Numbered from the stretch's first letter, positions 1 through 7,029 are shown. The stretch is DNA of 23,094 nt from Bacteroidaceae bacterium (GCA_900770665.1 CAAGKZ010000056.1:1-23094); one strand, 5' to 3'. The notes: generated by a model from the sequence alone, not told the origin. Program-made: numbers and translations.

Positions 1-42
1 AAGCAGTAAAAATATAATTGTTAAACATAAAAAAGAGAAAAG

Positions 43-1686
43 ATGGCAGCAATTCCCGAATTTAAATTCGCCCATATGTTCCAACAGGGCGCCGACACAA
101 CAGAGTATTATCTCCTATCAAAAGAGGGAGTGTCGGTTGGAGATTTTGAAGGTAAACCTATGCTGAAAATCACCCCCGAGGCGTTGACACTTATGTCGCG
201 TACAGCCTTCCGCGATGTGTCGTTTATGCTTCGTCGTGCACACAACGAACAGGTGGCAAAAATTCTCACCGACCCCGAGGCGAGCGAGAATGACAAATAT
301 GTTGCTCTCACCTTTCTGCGCAATGCCGAGGTTGCCTGCAAGGGTCAGCTCCCATTGTGCCAGGATACAGGTACAGCAATCATCCATGGCGAGAAAGGCC
401 AGCAGGTGTGGACAGGCTTCTGCGACGAGGAGGCTCTTTCACGCGGTGTGTTCGATACATACACACAGGAGAATCTGCGTTACAGCCAGAACGCTCCGCT
501 CAACATGTACGACGAGGTGAACACAAAGTGCAACCTCCCTGCGCAGATTGACATTGAGGCTACCGAGGGTATGGAATACAAGTTTCTTATGGTTACAAAG
601 GGTGGCGGTTCTGCCAACAAGACATATCTCTACCAGGAGACAAAGGCGCTTTTGAACCCTGCAACACTTGTTCCATTCCTTGTTGAGAAGATGAAGAGCC
701 TGGGTACAGCGGCTTGTCCTCCTTATCACATTGCATTCGTTATCGGTGGTACATCGGCCGAGAAGAACCTCCACACAGTGAAGCTCGCCTCTACACACTA
801 CTACGATGACCTGCCCACAACAGGCGACGAGACAGGCCGCGCATTCCGCGACATCGAACTCGAGGAGCAGCTCTTGAAAGAGGCTCACAACATTGGCCTT
901 GGCGCACAGTTCGGTGGCAAGTACCTTGCACACGACATCCGCGTTGTACGTCTGCCACGTCACGGCGCAAGCTGCCCTGTAGGTATGGGCGTGAGCTGCT
1001 CGGCCGACCGTAACATCAAGGCAAAAATCAACAAGGACGGTCTCTGGATTGAGAAACTCGACGACCTGCCTGCAACACTCATCCCCGAGGCATTGCGTAA
1101 CGCAGGCGAGGGTGAGATTGTACGCGTCGACCTCAACCGCCCAATGAAGGAGGTTTGTGCACAGCTTTCACAGTATCCAATCGCTACACGTCTTTCACTC
1201 AACGGTACAATCATCGTTGGCCGTGACATCGCTCACGCAAAGCTGAAAGAGCGCATCGACCGTGGCGAGGGTCTCCCACAGTACATCAAGGATCACCCAA
1301 TCTACTACGCAGGTCCTGCAAAGACTCCTGCCGGCATGCCTTGCGGCTCAATGGGCCCCACAACAGCAGGCCGCATGGACTCATACGTTGACCTTTTCCA
1401 GGAGAACGGCGGTTCAATGATTATGCTTGCAAAGGGTAACCGCAGCCAGCAGGTGACCGACGCTTGCCAGAAGCACGGCGGTTTCTACCTCGGTTCAATC
1501 GGCGGTCCTGCAGCCATCCTTGCGCAGAACAACATCAAGAGCATCGAGTGCGTGGAGTACCCCGAGCTCGGCATGGAGGCTATCTGGAAGATTGAGGTTG
1601 AGGACTTCCCTGCATTCATCCTCGTCGATGACAAGGGTAATGACTTCTTCAAGCAGATTAGGCCTAGATGCAGCTGCTGCAAATAA
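43..1686 (+). CDS. fumB: Class I (iron-sulfur) fumarate hydratase
   Basis: Catalyses the reversible hydration of fumarate to L-malate in the cytoplasm. In Bacteroidales this is part of the reductive branch that makes succinate. The 547 residues match the single-chain FumA/FumB-type enzyme, with an N-terminal Fe-S domain and a C-terminal 'beta' domain. The three cysteines expected to hold the oxygen-sensitive [4Fe-4S] cluster are C106 (LPLCQDTGT), C225 (GTAACPPYHIAF) and C319 (MGVSCSADRN), at nearly the same spacing as in E. coli FumA. The block KGGGSANKTYLYQ (186-198) and the late GPTTAGRMDSYVD (438-450) are also family hallmarks. The ATG follows a purine-rich stretch (aaagagaaaag) rather than a strong Shine-Dalgarno. 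The C-terminus ends in a cysteine-rich CSCCK tail that I do not recognise as typical. A hairpin terminator follows at 1780. The choice among fumA, fumB and fum as symbol is convention only. Confidence 0.95.
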   Translation: MAAIPEFKFAHMFQQGADTTEYYLLSKEGVSVGDFEGKPMLKITPEALTLMSRTAFRDVSFMLRRAHNEQVAKILTDPEASENDKYVALTFLRNAEVACKGQLPLCQDTGTAIIHGEKGQQVWTGFCDEEALSRGVFDTYTQENLRYSQNAPLNMYDEVNTKCNLPAQIDIEATEGMEYKFLMVTKGGGSANKTYLYQETKALLNPATLVPFLVEKMKSLGTAACPPYHIAFVIGGTSAEKNLHTVKLASTHYYDDLPTTGDETGRAFRDIELEEQLLKEAHNIGLGAQFGGKYLAHDIRVVRLPRHGASCPVGMGVSCSADRNIKAKINKDGLWIEKLDDLPATLIPEALRNAGEGEIVRVDLNRPMKEVCAQLSQYPIATRLSLNGTIIVGRDIAHAKLKERIDRGEGLPQYIKDHPIYYAGPAKTPAGMPCGSMGPTTAGRMDSYVDLFQENGGSMIMLAKGNRSQQVTDACQKHGGFYLGSIGGPAAILAQNNIKSIECVEYPELGMEAIWKIEVEDFPAFILVDDKGNDFFKQIRPRCSCCK

Positions 1687-1694
1687 AAACTTGT

Positions 1695-1764
1695 TGTCAT
1701 ACTGAGCAACGCGAAGTATCTATTCTTGCGCAGTCTTAGAATTTCTTTACTGCGTTAGGATGAT
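1695..1764. repeat. REP-like imperfect inverted repeat
   Basis: The left half begins TGTCATACTGAGCAACGCGA and the right half runs roughly TTTACTGCGTTAGGATGAT. Together they form an imperfect palindrome of the TGTCATnCTGAGC...GCGTTCAGnATGACA type that is scattered between genes in many Bacteroidetes. It lies between the fumarase stop and its terminator. It resembles the core of the element at 21045-21126. No coding role is seen. Confidence 0.55.
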
Positions 1765-1779
1765 ATCTGCGAATCTAAT

Positions 1780-1825
1780 AAAGTGCGCCTCTTTGAACAA
1801 AAGGGGCGCACTTTTGTTTTTTTTG
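1780..1825 (+). terminator. Rho-independent terminator of the fumarase gene
   Basis: A 10-bp stem (AAAGTGCGCC at 1780-1789 with GGCGCACTTT at 1805-1814) is followed by a T-rich run (tgttttttttg). It lies about 95 bases after the fumarase stop. From 1826 to 1917 only AT-rich sequence is seen. It carries TTTG motifs (1847, 1854) that could belong to the rubrerythrin promoter, but no clean promoter pair could be fixed. Confidence 0.85.
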
Positions 1826-1917
1826 ATAAAAAAGTGGCAGAATGTCTTTGCTGTTTGGAATAAATTTATGATAATTGCAGTCAAATTTGTAATAATATTT
1901 TAAACTGAAAAATCACT

Positions 1918-2457
1918 ATGGATAAATCATTGAAAGGAACAAAGACCGAAGCTAACCTTTGGGCAGCTTTTGCGGGTGAGAGCCAGGCACGTAACAAGTA
2001 TACATACTATGCAAGCAAGGCAAAGAAGGATGGCTTTGAGCAGATGGCGGCTATCTTCCAGGAGACAGCCGACCAGGAGAAGGAGCATGCAAAATTGTGG
2101 TTCAAGCTTGTACACGGTATCGGTAGCACAGCCGAGAACTTGGTAGACGCTGCTGCAGGTGAGAACTACGAGTGGACCGATATGTACCCGACTATGGCAA
2201 AGGAGGCTCGCGAAGAGGGCTTTGTTGAGATTGCTGCAATGTTCGAGGCTGTAGCAAAGGTTGAGAAGGTACACGAGGAGCGTTACAAGAAGTTGCTCGA
2301 GAACGTGCAGAACGGTCTTGTATTCAGCCGCGACAATGATTGCATTTGGCAGTGCCGCAACTGTGGTCACTTGCACATTGGCAAGATGGCTCCCGAGGTT
2401 TGCCCCGTTTGTGTGCATCCAAAGGCATATTTCCAGATTAAGCCCGAGAACTATTGA
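1918..2457 (+). CDS. rbr: Rubrerythrin
   Basis: Non-haem diiron peroxidase that reduces hydrogen peroxide using electrons from rubredoxin or NADH-linked donors, protecting anaerobes from oxygen. The 179 residues carry the two expected parts. Residues 1-130 are a four-helix ferritin-like domain with iron-ligand motifs around E21, E54-x-x-H57, E96/E99 and E116-x-x-H119. Residues 142-173 are a rubredoxin-like Fe(Cys)4 knuckle with C146-x-x-C149 and C162-x-x-C165 followed by HPKAYF. The length is slightly below the ~190 of the classical protein because the helical linkers are short. It stands alone between two strong terminators, so it is probably monocistronic. Placement after an oxygen-labile Fe-S fumarase is suggestive but may be chance. 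Confidence 0.96.
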   Translation: MDKSLKGTKTEANLWAAFAGESQARNKYTYYASKAKKDGFEQMAAIFQETADQEKEHAKLWFKLVHGIGSTAENLVDAAAGENYEWTDMYPTMAKEAREEGFVEIAAMFEAVAKVEKVHEERYKKLLENVQNGLVFSRDNDCIWQCRNCGHLHIGKMAPEVCPVCVHPKAYFQIKPENY

Positions 2458-2470
2458 TTTGATAGTCTTT

Positions 2471-2521
2471 AATAAAATAAGAAATCTTCCGTCGAATCGA
2501 CGGAAGATTTCTTATTTTATT
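2471..2521. terminator. Bidirectional terminator between convergent genes
   Basis: Two perfect 25-base arms (2471-2495 and 2497-2521) are separated by one base. The outer part is A/T-rich (AATAAAATAAG / CTTATTTTATT) and the inner part is CTTCCGTCGA / TCGACGGAAG. Either strand gives a GC hairpin followed by a U-tract, so it should stop both rubrerythrin transcription and the opposing transglycosylase transcript. The transglycosylase TAA stop (2520-2522) overlaps its edge. Confidence 0.92.
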
Positions 2522-3497
2522 ATTCCACCACCCAATCCGGGTTATGTGCCTTTGTCTCTGCAGGGTCATATCGCAAGGCATCTTTGTCGGGAATCTGCAC
2601 CTTGTAGCTCTTCCCTGTCTTGTTGTTGAGTGTGGTGCGTCTAATCCAGTGGTTCGCTTCGCGCAGTTGCAGGAATGTGAGTCCGTGCTTCTTCGCAAAA
2701 TCGGGCCAGTCTATCACAGCGCTGTTTACTGTAACCTCTTTCTCAATGGGAATGGCAGGGTAGAGGTCGCTGCAGCGTAGCATGAATCCATATTTTGCCG
2801 GGCATTCAAATATCGTTTTCACAGCCATCAGGCGGAATATGTAACGCGATGTCTCATCGGGCAGCACAAGGTCAATGGCCTTCTCCTCCTTCTGTCGCTC
2901 ACGGCGCTTTGTGACATTGGCGCGGCCGGTGTTGTAGCTTGCTGCAACGGTGAGCCAGTCGCCGTACAGCTCGTACGACCCTTTAAGGTATTTACACGCC
3001 GCTCGTGTCGCTTTCTCGGTGTGGTAGCGCTCATCGACCTCCTCGGTCACTTCGAGGCCATACTCGCGGCCCGTCTTCTCAAGGAACTGCCACAAACCGC
3101 CGGCCTTTGACGGTGAAAGAGCCTCGGGGTCGCCGTTGCTCTCAATAATCATCAGGTATTTAAAGTCGTCGGGCACGCCGCACTCCTTTAGTATTGGCTC
3201 TACAATGGGGAACAGGCGGTTTGCACGCTTTATTATGAGCATTGTGTTTATATGCGAATATGTAAAAGAGAGCATCTCCTTGTCCATGCGCTCGCGGCGG
3301 TCCTGCTGGGTCAGGTCAATGGTATCGCCTGCGAATACCATGCTTGTGGGTATTTCAGGCGGGAATACGTCAGGCATCACGCGCTGTGTGCGGTTGCCGT
3401 CCTGTGGCTCCTGGGCTTTATTGCTCGACAGCAGAATTGCAGAACACACAAGCCCTGCAAGTATGATAAATGATGAAATACGTGTTCTATTTTTCAT
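2520..3497 (-). CDS. Membrane-anchored or exported lytic transglycosylase, MltD-like (GH23)
   Basis: Cleaves the MurNAc-GlcNAc bond of peptidoglycan to a 1,6-anhydro product, in the periplasm. The 325 residues begin with a basic N-terminus and a hydrophobic stretch (residues 8-24), a signal peptide or anchor. C18 is not in a convincing lipobox. The SLT domain covers about 85-215: the catalytic glutamate is E119 in IIESNGDPEALSPSKAGGLWQF, and the later ASYNTG (186-191) is the second family motif. The C-terminal ~75 residues (INSAVIDWPDF...LREANHWI...YKVQIP-like) resemble the LysM-like tail of Bacteroidetes MltD proteins but have no clear LysM signature. The start is the ATG that gives the signal sequence; a TATCTTTG -7 box lies 21 bases upstream. 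Confidence 0.88.
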   Translation of the reverse strand: MKNRTRISSFIILAGLVCSAILLSSNKAQEPQDGNRTQRVMPDVFPPEIPTSMVFAGDTIDLTQQDRRERMDKEMLSFTYSHINTMLIIKRANRLFPIVEPILKECGVPDDFKYLMIIESNGDPEALSPSKAGGLWQFLEKTGREYGLEVTEEVDERYHTEKATRAACKYLKGSYELYGDWLTVAASYNTGRANVTKRRERQKEEKAIDLVLPDETSRYIFRLMAVKTIFECPAKYGFMLRCSDLYPAIPIEKEVTVNSAVIDWPDFAKKHGLTFLQLREANHWIRRTTLNNKTGKSYKVQIPDKDALRYDPAETKAHNPDWVVE

Positions 3498-3517
3498 TGT
3501 CAGTGTATTTTGTAGTG

Positions 3518-3525
3518 CAAAGATA
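3518..3525 (-). promoter_or_regulatory. -7 promoter box of the transglycosylase gene
   Basis: On the minus strand the bases read TATCTTTG, a full match to the Bacteroidetes -7 consensus TAnnTTTG, 21 bases before the start codon. No clear TTTG lies 19-21 bases further upstream; that position falls at the 3' end of the upstream ATPase gene. The promoter is therefore only half supported. Confidence 0.5.
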
Positions 3526-3542
3526 TTTTAGACCAGCTCAAG

Positions 3543-4667
3543 CTACATTAGGAATTCTTCAATGTTTTTGGGCGTGATGACTTTAAAAATTGTTTCGGGA
3601 TATGCATTCTTGAATACTTCGGGGCATTTTACATTCGCTTTGCGTTCATTCCATTTAAATTCAAATGAACTTAATTTACCGTCTTCTTCCTCAATATAAT
3701 CTATTTCGTTTTGCTGGCGAGTACGCCAGAAATATGATAGGGCAAAGCTTCCTGAATATGCATTTTTTTTCAATCGCTCTGCAATAACAAAATTTTCCCA
3801 GAGTTCGCCGGCGTCTGTCCTGTTTTCAATCTGTGACAAATTTCCTATAATGGCATTACGTATGCCTAAATCCCAGAAGAATATTTTGCGGCTCGACTTC
3901 AATTCATTCCTTTGGTTGCGTGAGTAAGAACCAAGGCGAAATATAATGAAGGATTTCTCTAAAATGTCAATGTATTTTTCAACAGTTTTTGAATCCAACC
4001 CAATTAAATTTCCAATTTCGTTATATGATACTTGGCTACCAATCTGTAATGCCAAGGCTTTCAAGAGTCTTGTTAACTTGTCGGGCTTTTTAATACTTTC
4101 AAGGGTAAGGATGTCTTTGTATAGATAACTGTCTGTCAGTTCTTTTAGAGTGGCGCGTTCGTCACCTGGGTTTGCTACAATTTCCGGGTAATATCCATAA
4201 ATCATTCGGTGTGGTATTAGGCGTGATTCCTCCAAAAATGAGGTGTGTTTCGCCATTTCACCGAATGTCAGAGGGAACATCTTGAATTCTCGTTTGCGGC
4301 CTGTCAACGACTCGTTGACTTTATTTGCCAATTCAAAAGAGCTGCTGCCTGTTGCAATTACTTGGACTTCCGGTATTTGATCGGTAATTAGTTTAAGACG
4401 TAGACCGATGTTCGGAATGCGTTGCGCCTCATCTATTGCCAATATCTTTTTATTACCCAAGATAGTCTTTATTCTTGTGGATGTCATATCTTGGAACAAA
4501 TCCTGTATGTCCGGTTCGTCGCCATTCATCCAAATCACATCTTCTCTGTTGCCAAGCATTTGACTCAATAAAGTCGACTTGCCAACTTGGCGTGCTCCCA
4601 TAATTATAATGGCCTTCCTTCCACCTAATAATGGTAAAATGTTTTCTTCAATGCAGCGAGTTATCAT
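3543..4667 (-). CDS. AAA ATPase with DUF4143 C-terminal domain
   Basis: A 374-residue member of the large AAA_14-DUF4143 family, frequent in Bacteroidetes accessory regions and of unknown function. Visible parts are Walker A GARQVGKST (24-32), Walker B ILAIDE (75-80), sensor-like TGSSS (107-111), a middle winged-helix region (VSYNEIGNLIGLDSKTVEKYIDILEKSF, about 213-240) and a C-terminal region with WENFV and a PD-(D/E)xK-like pattern (D323 in NEIDYI, then E336-F-K338). The nuclease-like pattern is seen in the sequence; whether it cuts DNA is not known. It has its own promoter at 4688-4718 beneath a duplicated near-palindrome, which suggests tight control. A second, more distant member of the family lies at 7030-8202. 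Confidence 0.85.
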   Translation of the reverse strand: MITRCIEENILPLLGGRKAIIIMGARQVGKSTLLSQMLGNREDVIWMNGDEPDIQDLFQDMTSTRIKTILGNKKILAIDEAQRIPNIGLRLKLITDQIPEVQVIATGSSSFELANKVNESLTGRKREFKMFPLTFGEMAKHTSFLEESRLIPHRMIYGYYPEIVANPGDERATLKELTDSYLYKDILTLESIKKPDKLTRLLKALALQIGSQVSYNEIGNLIGLDSKTVEKYIDILEKSFIIFRLGSYSRNQRNELKSSRKIFFWDLGIRNAIIGNLSQIENRTDAGELWENFVIAERLKKNAYSGSFALSYFWRTRQQNEIDYIEEEDGKLSSFEFKWNERKANVKCPEVFKNAYPETIFKVITPKNIEEFLM

Positions 4668-4687
4668 ATTTATATTTTTTCTTGTTG

Positions 4688-4718
4688 CAAATATAATGAA
4701 AAAACCTCCAAATCCAAA
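4688..4718 (-). promoter_or_regulatory. Promoter of the first DUF4143 ATPase
   Basis: On the minus strand TTTG (4715-4718) is followed after 19 bases by TATATTTG (4688-4695), a match to the Bacteroidetes TTTG-N19-21-TAnnTTTG promoter. The -7 box ends 20 bases before the ATG. The -33 TTTG lies inside the first copy of the near-palindromic repeat at 4711-4738, so a bound repressor would block the polymerase. Confidence 0.7.
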
Positions 4719-4770
4719 AATGTTATGACTTTTTCGGAATGTAATCCAAAAATGTTATAACTTTTTTGGA
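4711..4770. repeat. Two copies of a 28-bp near-palindrome, operator candidate
   Basis: The 28-base unit occurs at 4711-4738 and 4743-4770, a period of 32 bases (three helical turns), with two differences. Each copy is nearly palindromic: CCAAAAAT on the left, TTTTT(T/C)GG on the right and GTTATAAC (copy 2) or GTTATGAC (copy 1) in the centre. The first copy covers the -33 element of the ATPase promoter. This is what a dimeric autoregulator site looks like; the protein that binds is unknown. Confidence 0.7.
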
Positions 4771-4796
4771 AAATGAAGCGGTTGTGTGTTGTTTCT

Positions 4797-5072
4797 TGTA
4801 GTAAGGCCAAAAAAGGCAAGGCTGACGCAAATGCAAGCAAAGCTCCCCTCCGACACTTCGTGCCACCTCCACCTCAAAGAGGGGAGGAGTTTTTCCTTTT
4901 GGCCCTTTTCTGCCCTTTTTGGGCGTTATAAAATTCCTTTGCGCCGGCATCAGCTTTGCGCTTGCCATCAGGCAAGCGTTGCCCATCAGGGCAATTGAAC
5001 GGCCTTTTAGGCCTTTTCGCCCCTTTTGGGCATTAAGGATATTTCTATTAAATTTTTGGACAAAAGAACAAA
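4797..5072 (+). repeat. ~280-bp dispersed repeat, copy 1 (upstream of the Fic gene)
   Basis: The stretch runs from TGTAGTAAGGCC to TTTGGACAAAAGAACAAA and is repeated in the same orientation at 6387-6669 with only small differences. It contains several short hairpins: CTTGCCATCAGGCAAG, TTGCCCATCAGGGCAA and GGCCTTTTAGGCC. It also includes a GAGGGGAGG stretch shared with other intergenic repeats here. Open frames across it differ between copies and look like chance. Bases 5073-5149 show nothing I can assign. Confidence 0.9.
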
Positions 5073-5149
5073 AGATACCTTTTTGGTGAGGTAAGCTGCT
5101 GGCCTTTATTCACTTAGATTAAAACAAACATGGTTTTATAAATTCTCTT

Positions 5150-5232
5150 TCGGGACAAATTTGCTCCAAATCGGGACAAATTTCAGTGGTTTTGTCCCGA
5201 AAATTAAAGAAATAACGCTATTTTTGTCCCGA
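5150..5232 (+). promoter_or_regulatory. Four-box operator overlapping the Fic gene promoter
   Basis: The box TCGGGACAAATTT occurs at 5150-5162 and 5171-5183. Its reverse, TTTGTCCCGA, occurs at 5191-5200 and 5223-5232. The last box overlaps TATTTTTG (5219-5226), a full match to the -7 consensus, and the third box supplies a TTTG (5191-5194) upstream at 24 bases, longer than usual. The Fic start codon is 16 bases after the last box. Boxes two turns apart (21 bp) and three turns apart (32 bp), in two orientations over a promoter, suggest repression, most simply by the winged-helix domain of the Fic protein itself. Confidence 0.72.
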
Positions 5233-5248
5233 ATAAATATTTGATAGT

Positions 5249-6283
5249 ATGACAATACAGGTGGAAATATTACAATTCCTGCATTATAATCCTTCGTCTA
5301 GTAGGGCGGAAATTGCAGAGGCTTTAACAAATGCTCCAAACGAAAGGACATTGAAGCGAATTATCGCAGAATGTGTACAAAAAGGCGAAATCGTTGTAGA
5401 AGGCAAAGGAAAAGCAACCCGATACTCCTTGTCTGCTCAGGCGCACCTGATGATGCCGTTGGATATTGATACATATTTCGTGAATGATGTAGATGAGCGC
5501 TTGGTGCAAGAATCATTTAATTTCCAATTGATTTGTGAGATATTGCCAAATGTTACTCTATTTACATCTGAGGAAAAAGCAAGGCTTGATGCTGCTCACA
5601 GGAACTTCTTGGCAAATATGAGTACATTGTCCGATGTCGAGTACCGCAAGGAGATGGAGCGCTTGGGGGTTGATTTGTCCTGGAAATCATCGCAGATTGA
5701 GGGTAACACATACTCTCTTCTTGAAACTGAACGGTTGTTGAAAGAGAAAGAAACCGCTCAAGGAAAGACAAAGGAAGAGGCCGTGATGCTGTTGAATCAC
5801 AAAGATGCTTTGGATTTCATTCTTGATAGTCCCGATTATCTTAAAGAAGTGTCTGTAAGGAGAATTGAGGATATTCATAGTCTCTTGACGAAAGAGTTGG
5901 GCGTTGGTAATGGTATCCGCAAAAGGCGTGTCGGTATAACAGGCACCAATTATCGCCCTCTTGACAATGAATTTCAGATTCGTGAAGCATTGGAGGATAC
6001 TTGTCGATTGATTAACGCGAAGGAGAATGTTTTTGAGAAGGCTTTGCTTGCATTGGTTTTGTTGTCATATATACAGCCATTCACTGACGGGAATAAACGA
6101 ACAGCAAGAATAAGTAGTAATGCAATTCTTATGGCTTGGGGCTATTGCCCAATCTCTTTTCGCACTGTAGATTCCATTGATTATAAAAAAGCGATGTTGA
6201 TGTTTTATGAGCAGAATAATATTGCAGCGTTTAAACAAATCTTCATTGAGCAGTATGAGTTTGCAGTAAAGAATTATTTTTAA
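5249..6283 (+). CDS. Winged-helix Fic-domain protein with altered catalytic motif
   Basis: Fic proteins usually transfer AMP, or other phosphate-containing groups, to target proteins. This 344-residue protein has an N-terminal winged-helix DNA-binding region (residues 1-65, EILQFLHYNPSSSRAEIAEAL...), an inhibitory-helix motif S147-x-x-x-E151-G152 (WKSSQIEGNTYSL) as in class II Fic proteins, and a core motif QPFTDGNKRTAR (276-287). The usual motif is HPFx(D/E)GNGRxxR. Here the catalytic His is Gln276 (codon cag) and the second Gly of GNG is Lys, as in Doc-like GNKR. The inhibitory motif is kept, which argues that nucleotide binding is still under selection. The enzyme may be inactive for AMPylation, may act differently or may serve as a regulator. 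It lies between two ~280-bp direct repeats and has a terminator-like hairpin directly after the stop. Confidence 0.85.
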   Translation: MTIQVEILQFLHYNPSSSRAEIAEALTNAPNERTLKRIIAECVQKGEIVVEGKGKATRYSLSAQAHLMMPLDIDTYFVNDVDERLVQESFNFQLICEILPNVTLFTSEEKARLDAAHRNFLANMSTLSDVEYRKEMERLGVDLSWKSSQIEGNTYSLLETERLLKEKETAQGKTKEEAVMLLNHKDALDFILDSPDYLKEVSVRRIEDIHSLLTKELGVGNGIRKRRVGITGTNYRPLDNEFQIREALEDTCRLINAKENVFEKALLALVLLSYIQPFTDGNKRTARISSNAILMAWGYCPISFRTVDSIDYKKAMLMFYEQNNIAAFKQIFIEQYEFAVKNYF

Positions 6284-6295
6284 TGACTGTTATAT

Positions 6296-6382
6296 AAAAA
6301 CTGCTGTCTGAAACAGCAGTTTTGTTTTGGCAGTGGTTAAGGTGTTGAAAATTATTTTATTGACAATAGTGGATTTTGCAGT
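6296..6382 (+). terminator. CTGCTGTCTG hairpin, copy 1: terminator of the Fic gene, with shared tail
   Basis: The stem AAAACTGCTGT (6297-6307) with ACAGCAGTTTT (6313-6323) is followed by gttttgg and works as an intrinsic terminator 13 bases after the Fic stop. The hairpin and the next ~60 bases (GGTTAAGGTGTTGAAA...GGATTTTG) recur at 8267-8354 with substitutions. It is thus part of a dispersed repeat and not only a terminator. A shorter copy lies at 6942-6976. Confidence 0.75.
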
Positions 6383-6386
6383 TTTT

Positions 6387-6669
6387 TGTAGTAAGGCCAA
6401 AAAGGCAAGGCTGACGCAAATGCAAGCAAAGCTCCCCTCCGACACTTCGTGCCACCTCCACCTCAAAGAGGGGAGGAGTTTTCTCCTTTTGGCCCTTTTC
6501 TGCCCCTTTGGGGCGTTATAAAATTCCTTTGCGCCGGCATCAGCCTTGCGCTTGCCATCAGGCAAGCGTTGCCCATCAGGGCAACTGAACGGCCTTTTAG
6601 GCCTTTTCGCCCTTTCGCCCCTTTGGGCACTAAGGGATATTTCTATTAATTTTTGGACAAAAGAACAAA
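6387..6669 (+). repeat. ~280-bp dispersed repeat, copy 2 (downstream of the Fic gene)
   Basis: Direct copy of 4797-5072, near-identical over its whole length. Differences include a duplicated CGCCCTTT segment and small T-run changes. Together the two copies bracket a ~1.3-kb segment with the Fic operator, gene and terminator, so recombination between them would remove or add the whole cassette. A diverged partial copy in reverse orientation is at 13921-14010. Confidence 0.9.
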
Positions 6670-6670
6670 G

Positions 6671-6747
6671 CTGCGAGTAAGCGAGTGAAAACCAAACTTG
6701 TTTGAGTTTTTACTGCGAGCGAAAGCAGGTTCAACGAAGTTAAAAGA
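6671..6747 (+). repeat. GCGAGTAAGCGAG repeat, copy a
   Basis: It begins CTGCGAGTAAGCGAGTG, continues with a hairpin (AGTGAAAACC-AAAC-TT-GTTTG-AGTTTTTACT, about 6684-6713), then GCGAGCGAAAGCAGGTTCAA and GTTAAAAG. The same frame with different hairpins recurs at 14031-14150 (reverse), 15391-15525, 15529-15654 (reverse) and 19169-19344. Confidence 0.65.
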
Positions 6748-6776
6748 ACAGAAGAGCTTTCTTTTATGGAAGCATG

Positions 6777-6891
6777 ACAGGAAATTGCGATTTCCTGTTT
6801 TGAGTAATACGAATTAGCATGAATGTGAAAATCAATTCTCACATTACAGCAAATTTGTATTACTCAATAGTCGCATTGTTTTACATGCGAC
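6777..6891. other. Cluster of hairpins in a gene-free stretch (possible structured RNA)
   Basis: Three stems follow each other. ACAGGAAAT/ATTTCCTGT is at 6777-6798. A long stem TTGAGTAATACGAATT/AATTTGTATTACTCAA is at 6800-6815 and 6852-6867 (one mismatch, a G-U pair in RNA) and encloses AATGTGA/TCACATT (6822-6845). GTCGCAT/ATGCGAC is at 6870-6891. No credible reading frame covers it. The tight packing and the compensating-type mismatch suggest a folded RNA or a foldable DNA site. The rest of the 6284-7029 gap is the repeats listed separately. No promoter or family could be recognised. Confidence 0.5.
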
Positions 6892-6941
6892 ATGCTTCGC
6901 CCGTAGCAGAAGTATTAGATGGGTTTATTTTGAATTTTGTT

Positions 6942-6976
6942 TAATTGCTGTCTGCAAACAGCAGTTTTGTTTTTTG
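6942..6976 (+). terminator. CTGCTGTCTG hairpin, copy 2
   Basis: TGCTGT (6946-6951) pairs with ACAGCA (6958-6963) and is followed by GTTTTGTTTTTTG. The terminator orientation is plus strand, although no gene is seen just upstream. That would fit a short transcript from the hairpin cluster at 6777-6891. It shares the core CTGCTGTCTG-AAACAGCAGTTTTG with the copies at 6296 and 8267. Confidence 0.6.
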
Positions 6977-7029
6977 TGGCAAATGTCTTGAATATCAGCA
7001 TTTAAGTGGTGCGCTTTTTGTTTAGCTCT

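Noticed and set aside
439..963. 174-residue minus-strand frame inside the fumarase gene
   Set aside because: Antisense shadow of a strongly conserved gene with all three cluster cysteines; no motifs in the antisense product.
3429..3497. Lipoprotein signal in the transglycosylase
   Set aside because: The residues before C18 (AGLV) do not fit a lipobox, so a plain signal peptide or membrane anchor is more likely.
4723..4998. Open frames on both strands in the ~280-bp repeat, also at 6290-6649
   Set aside because: The frames change between the two repeat copies and show no protein-like composition.
6630..6842. 70-residue minus-strand frame in the gene-free stretch
   Set aside because: It overlaps two repeat families and the hairpins and has no ribosome-binding or promoter signal.
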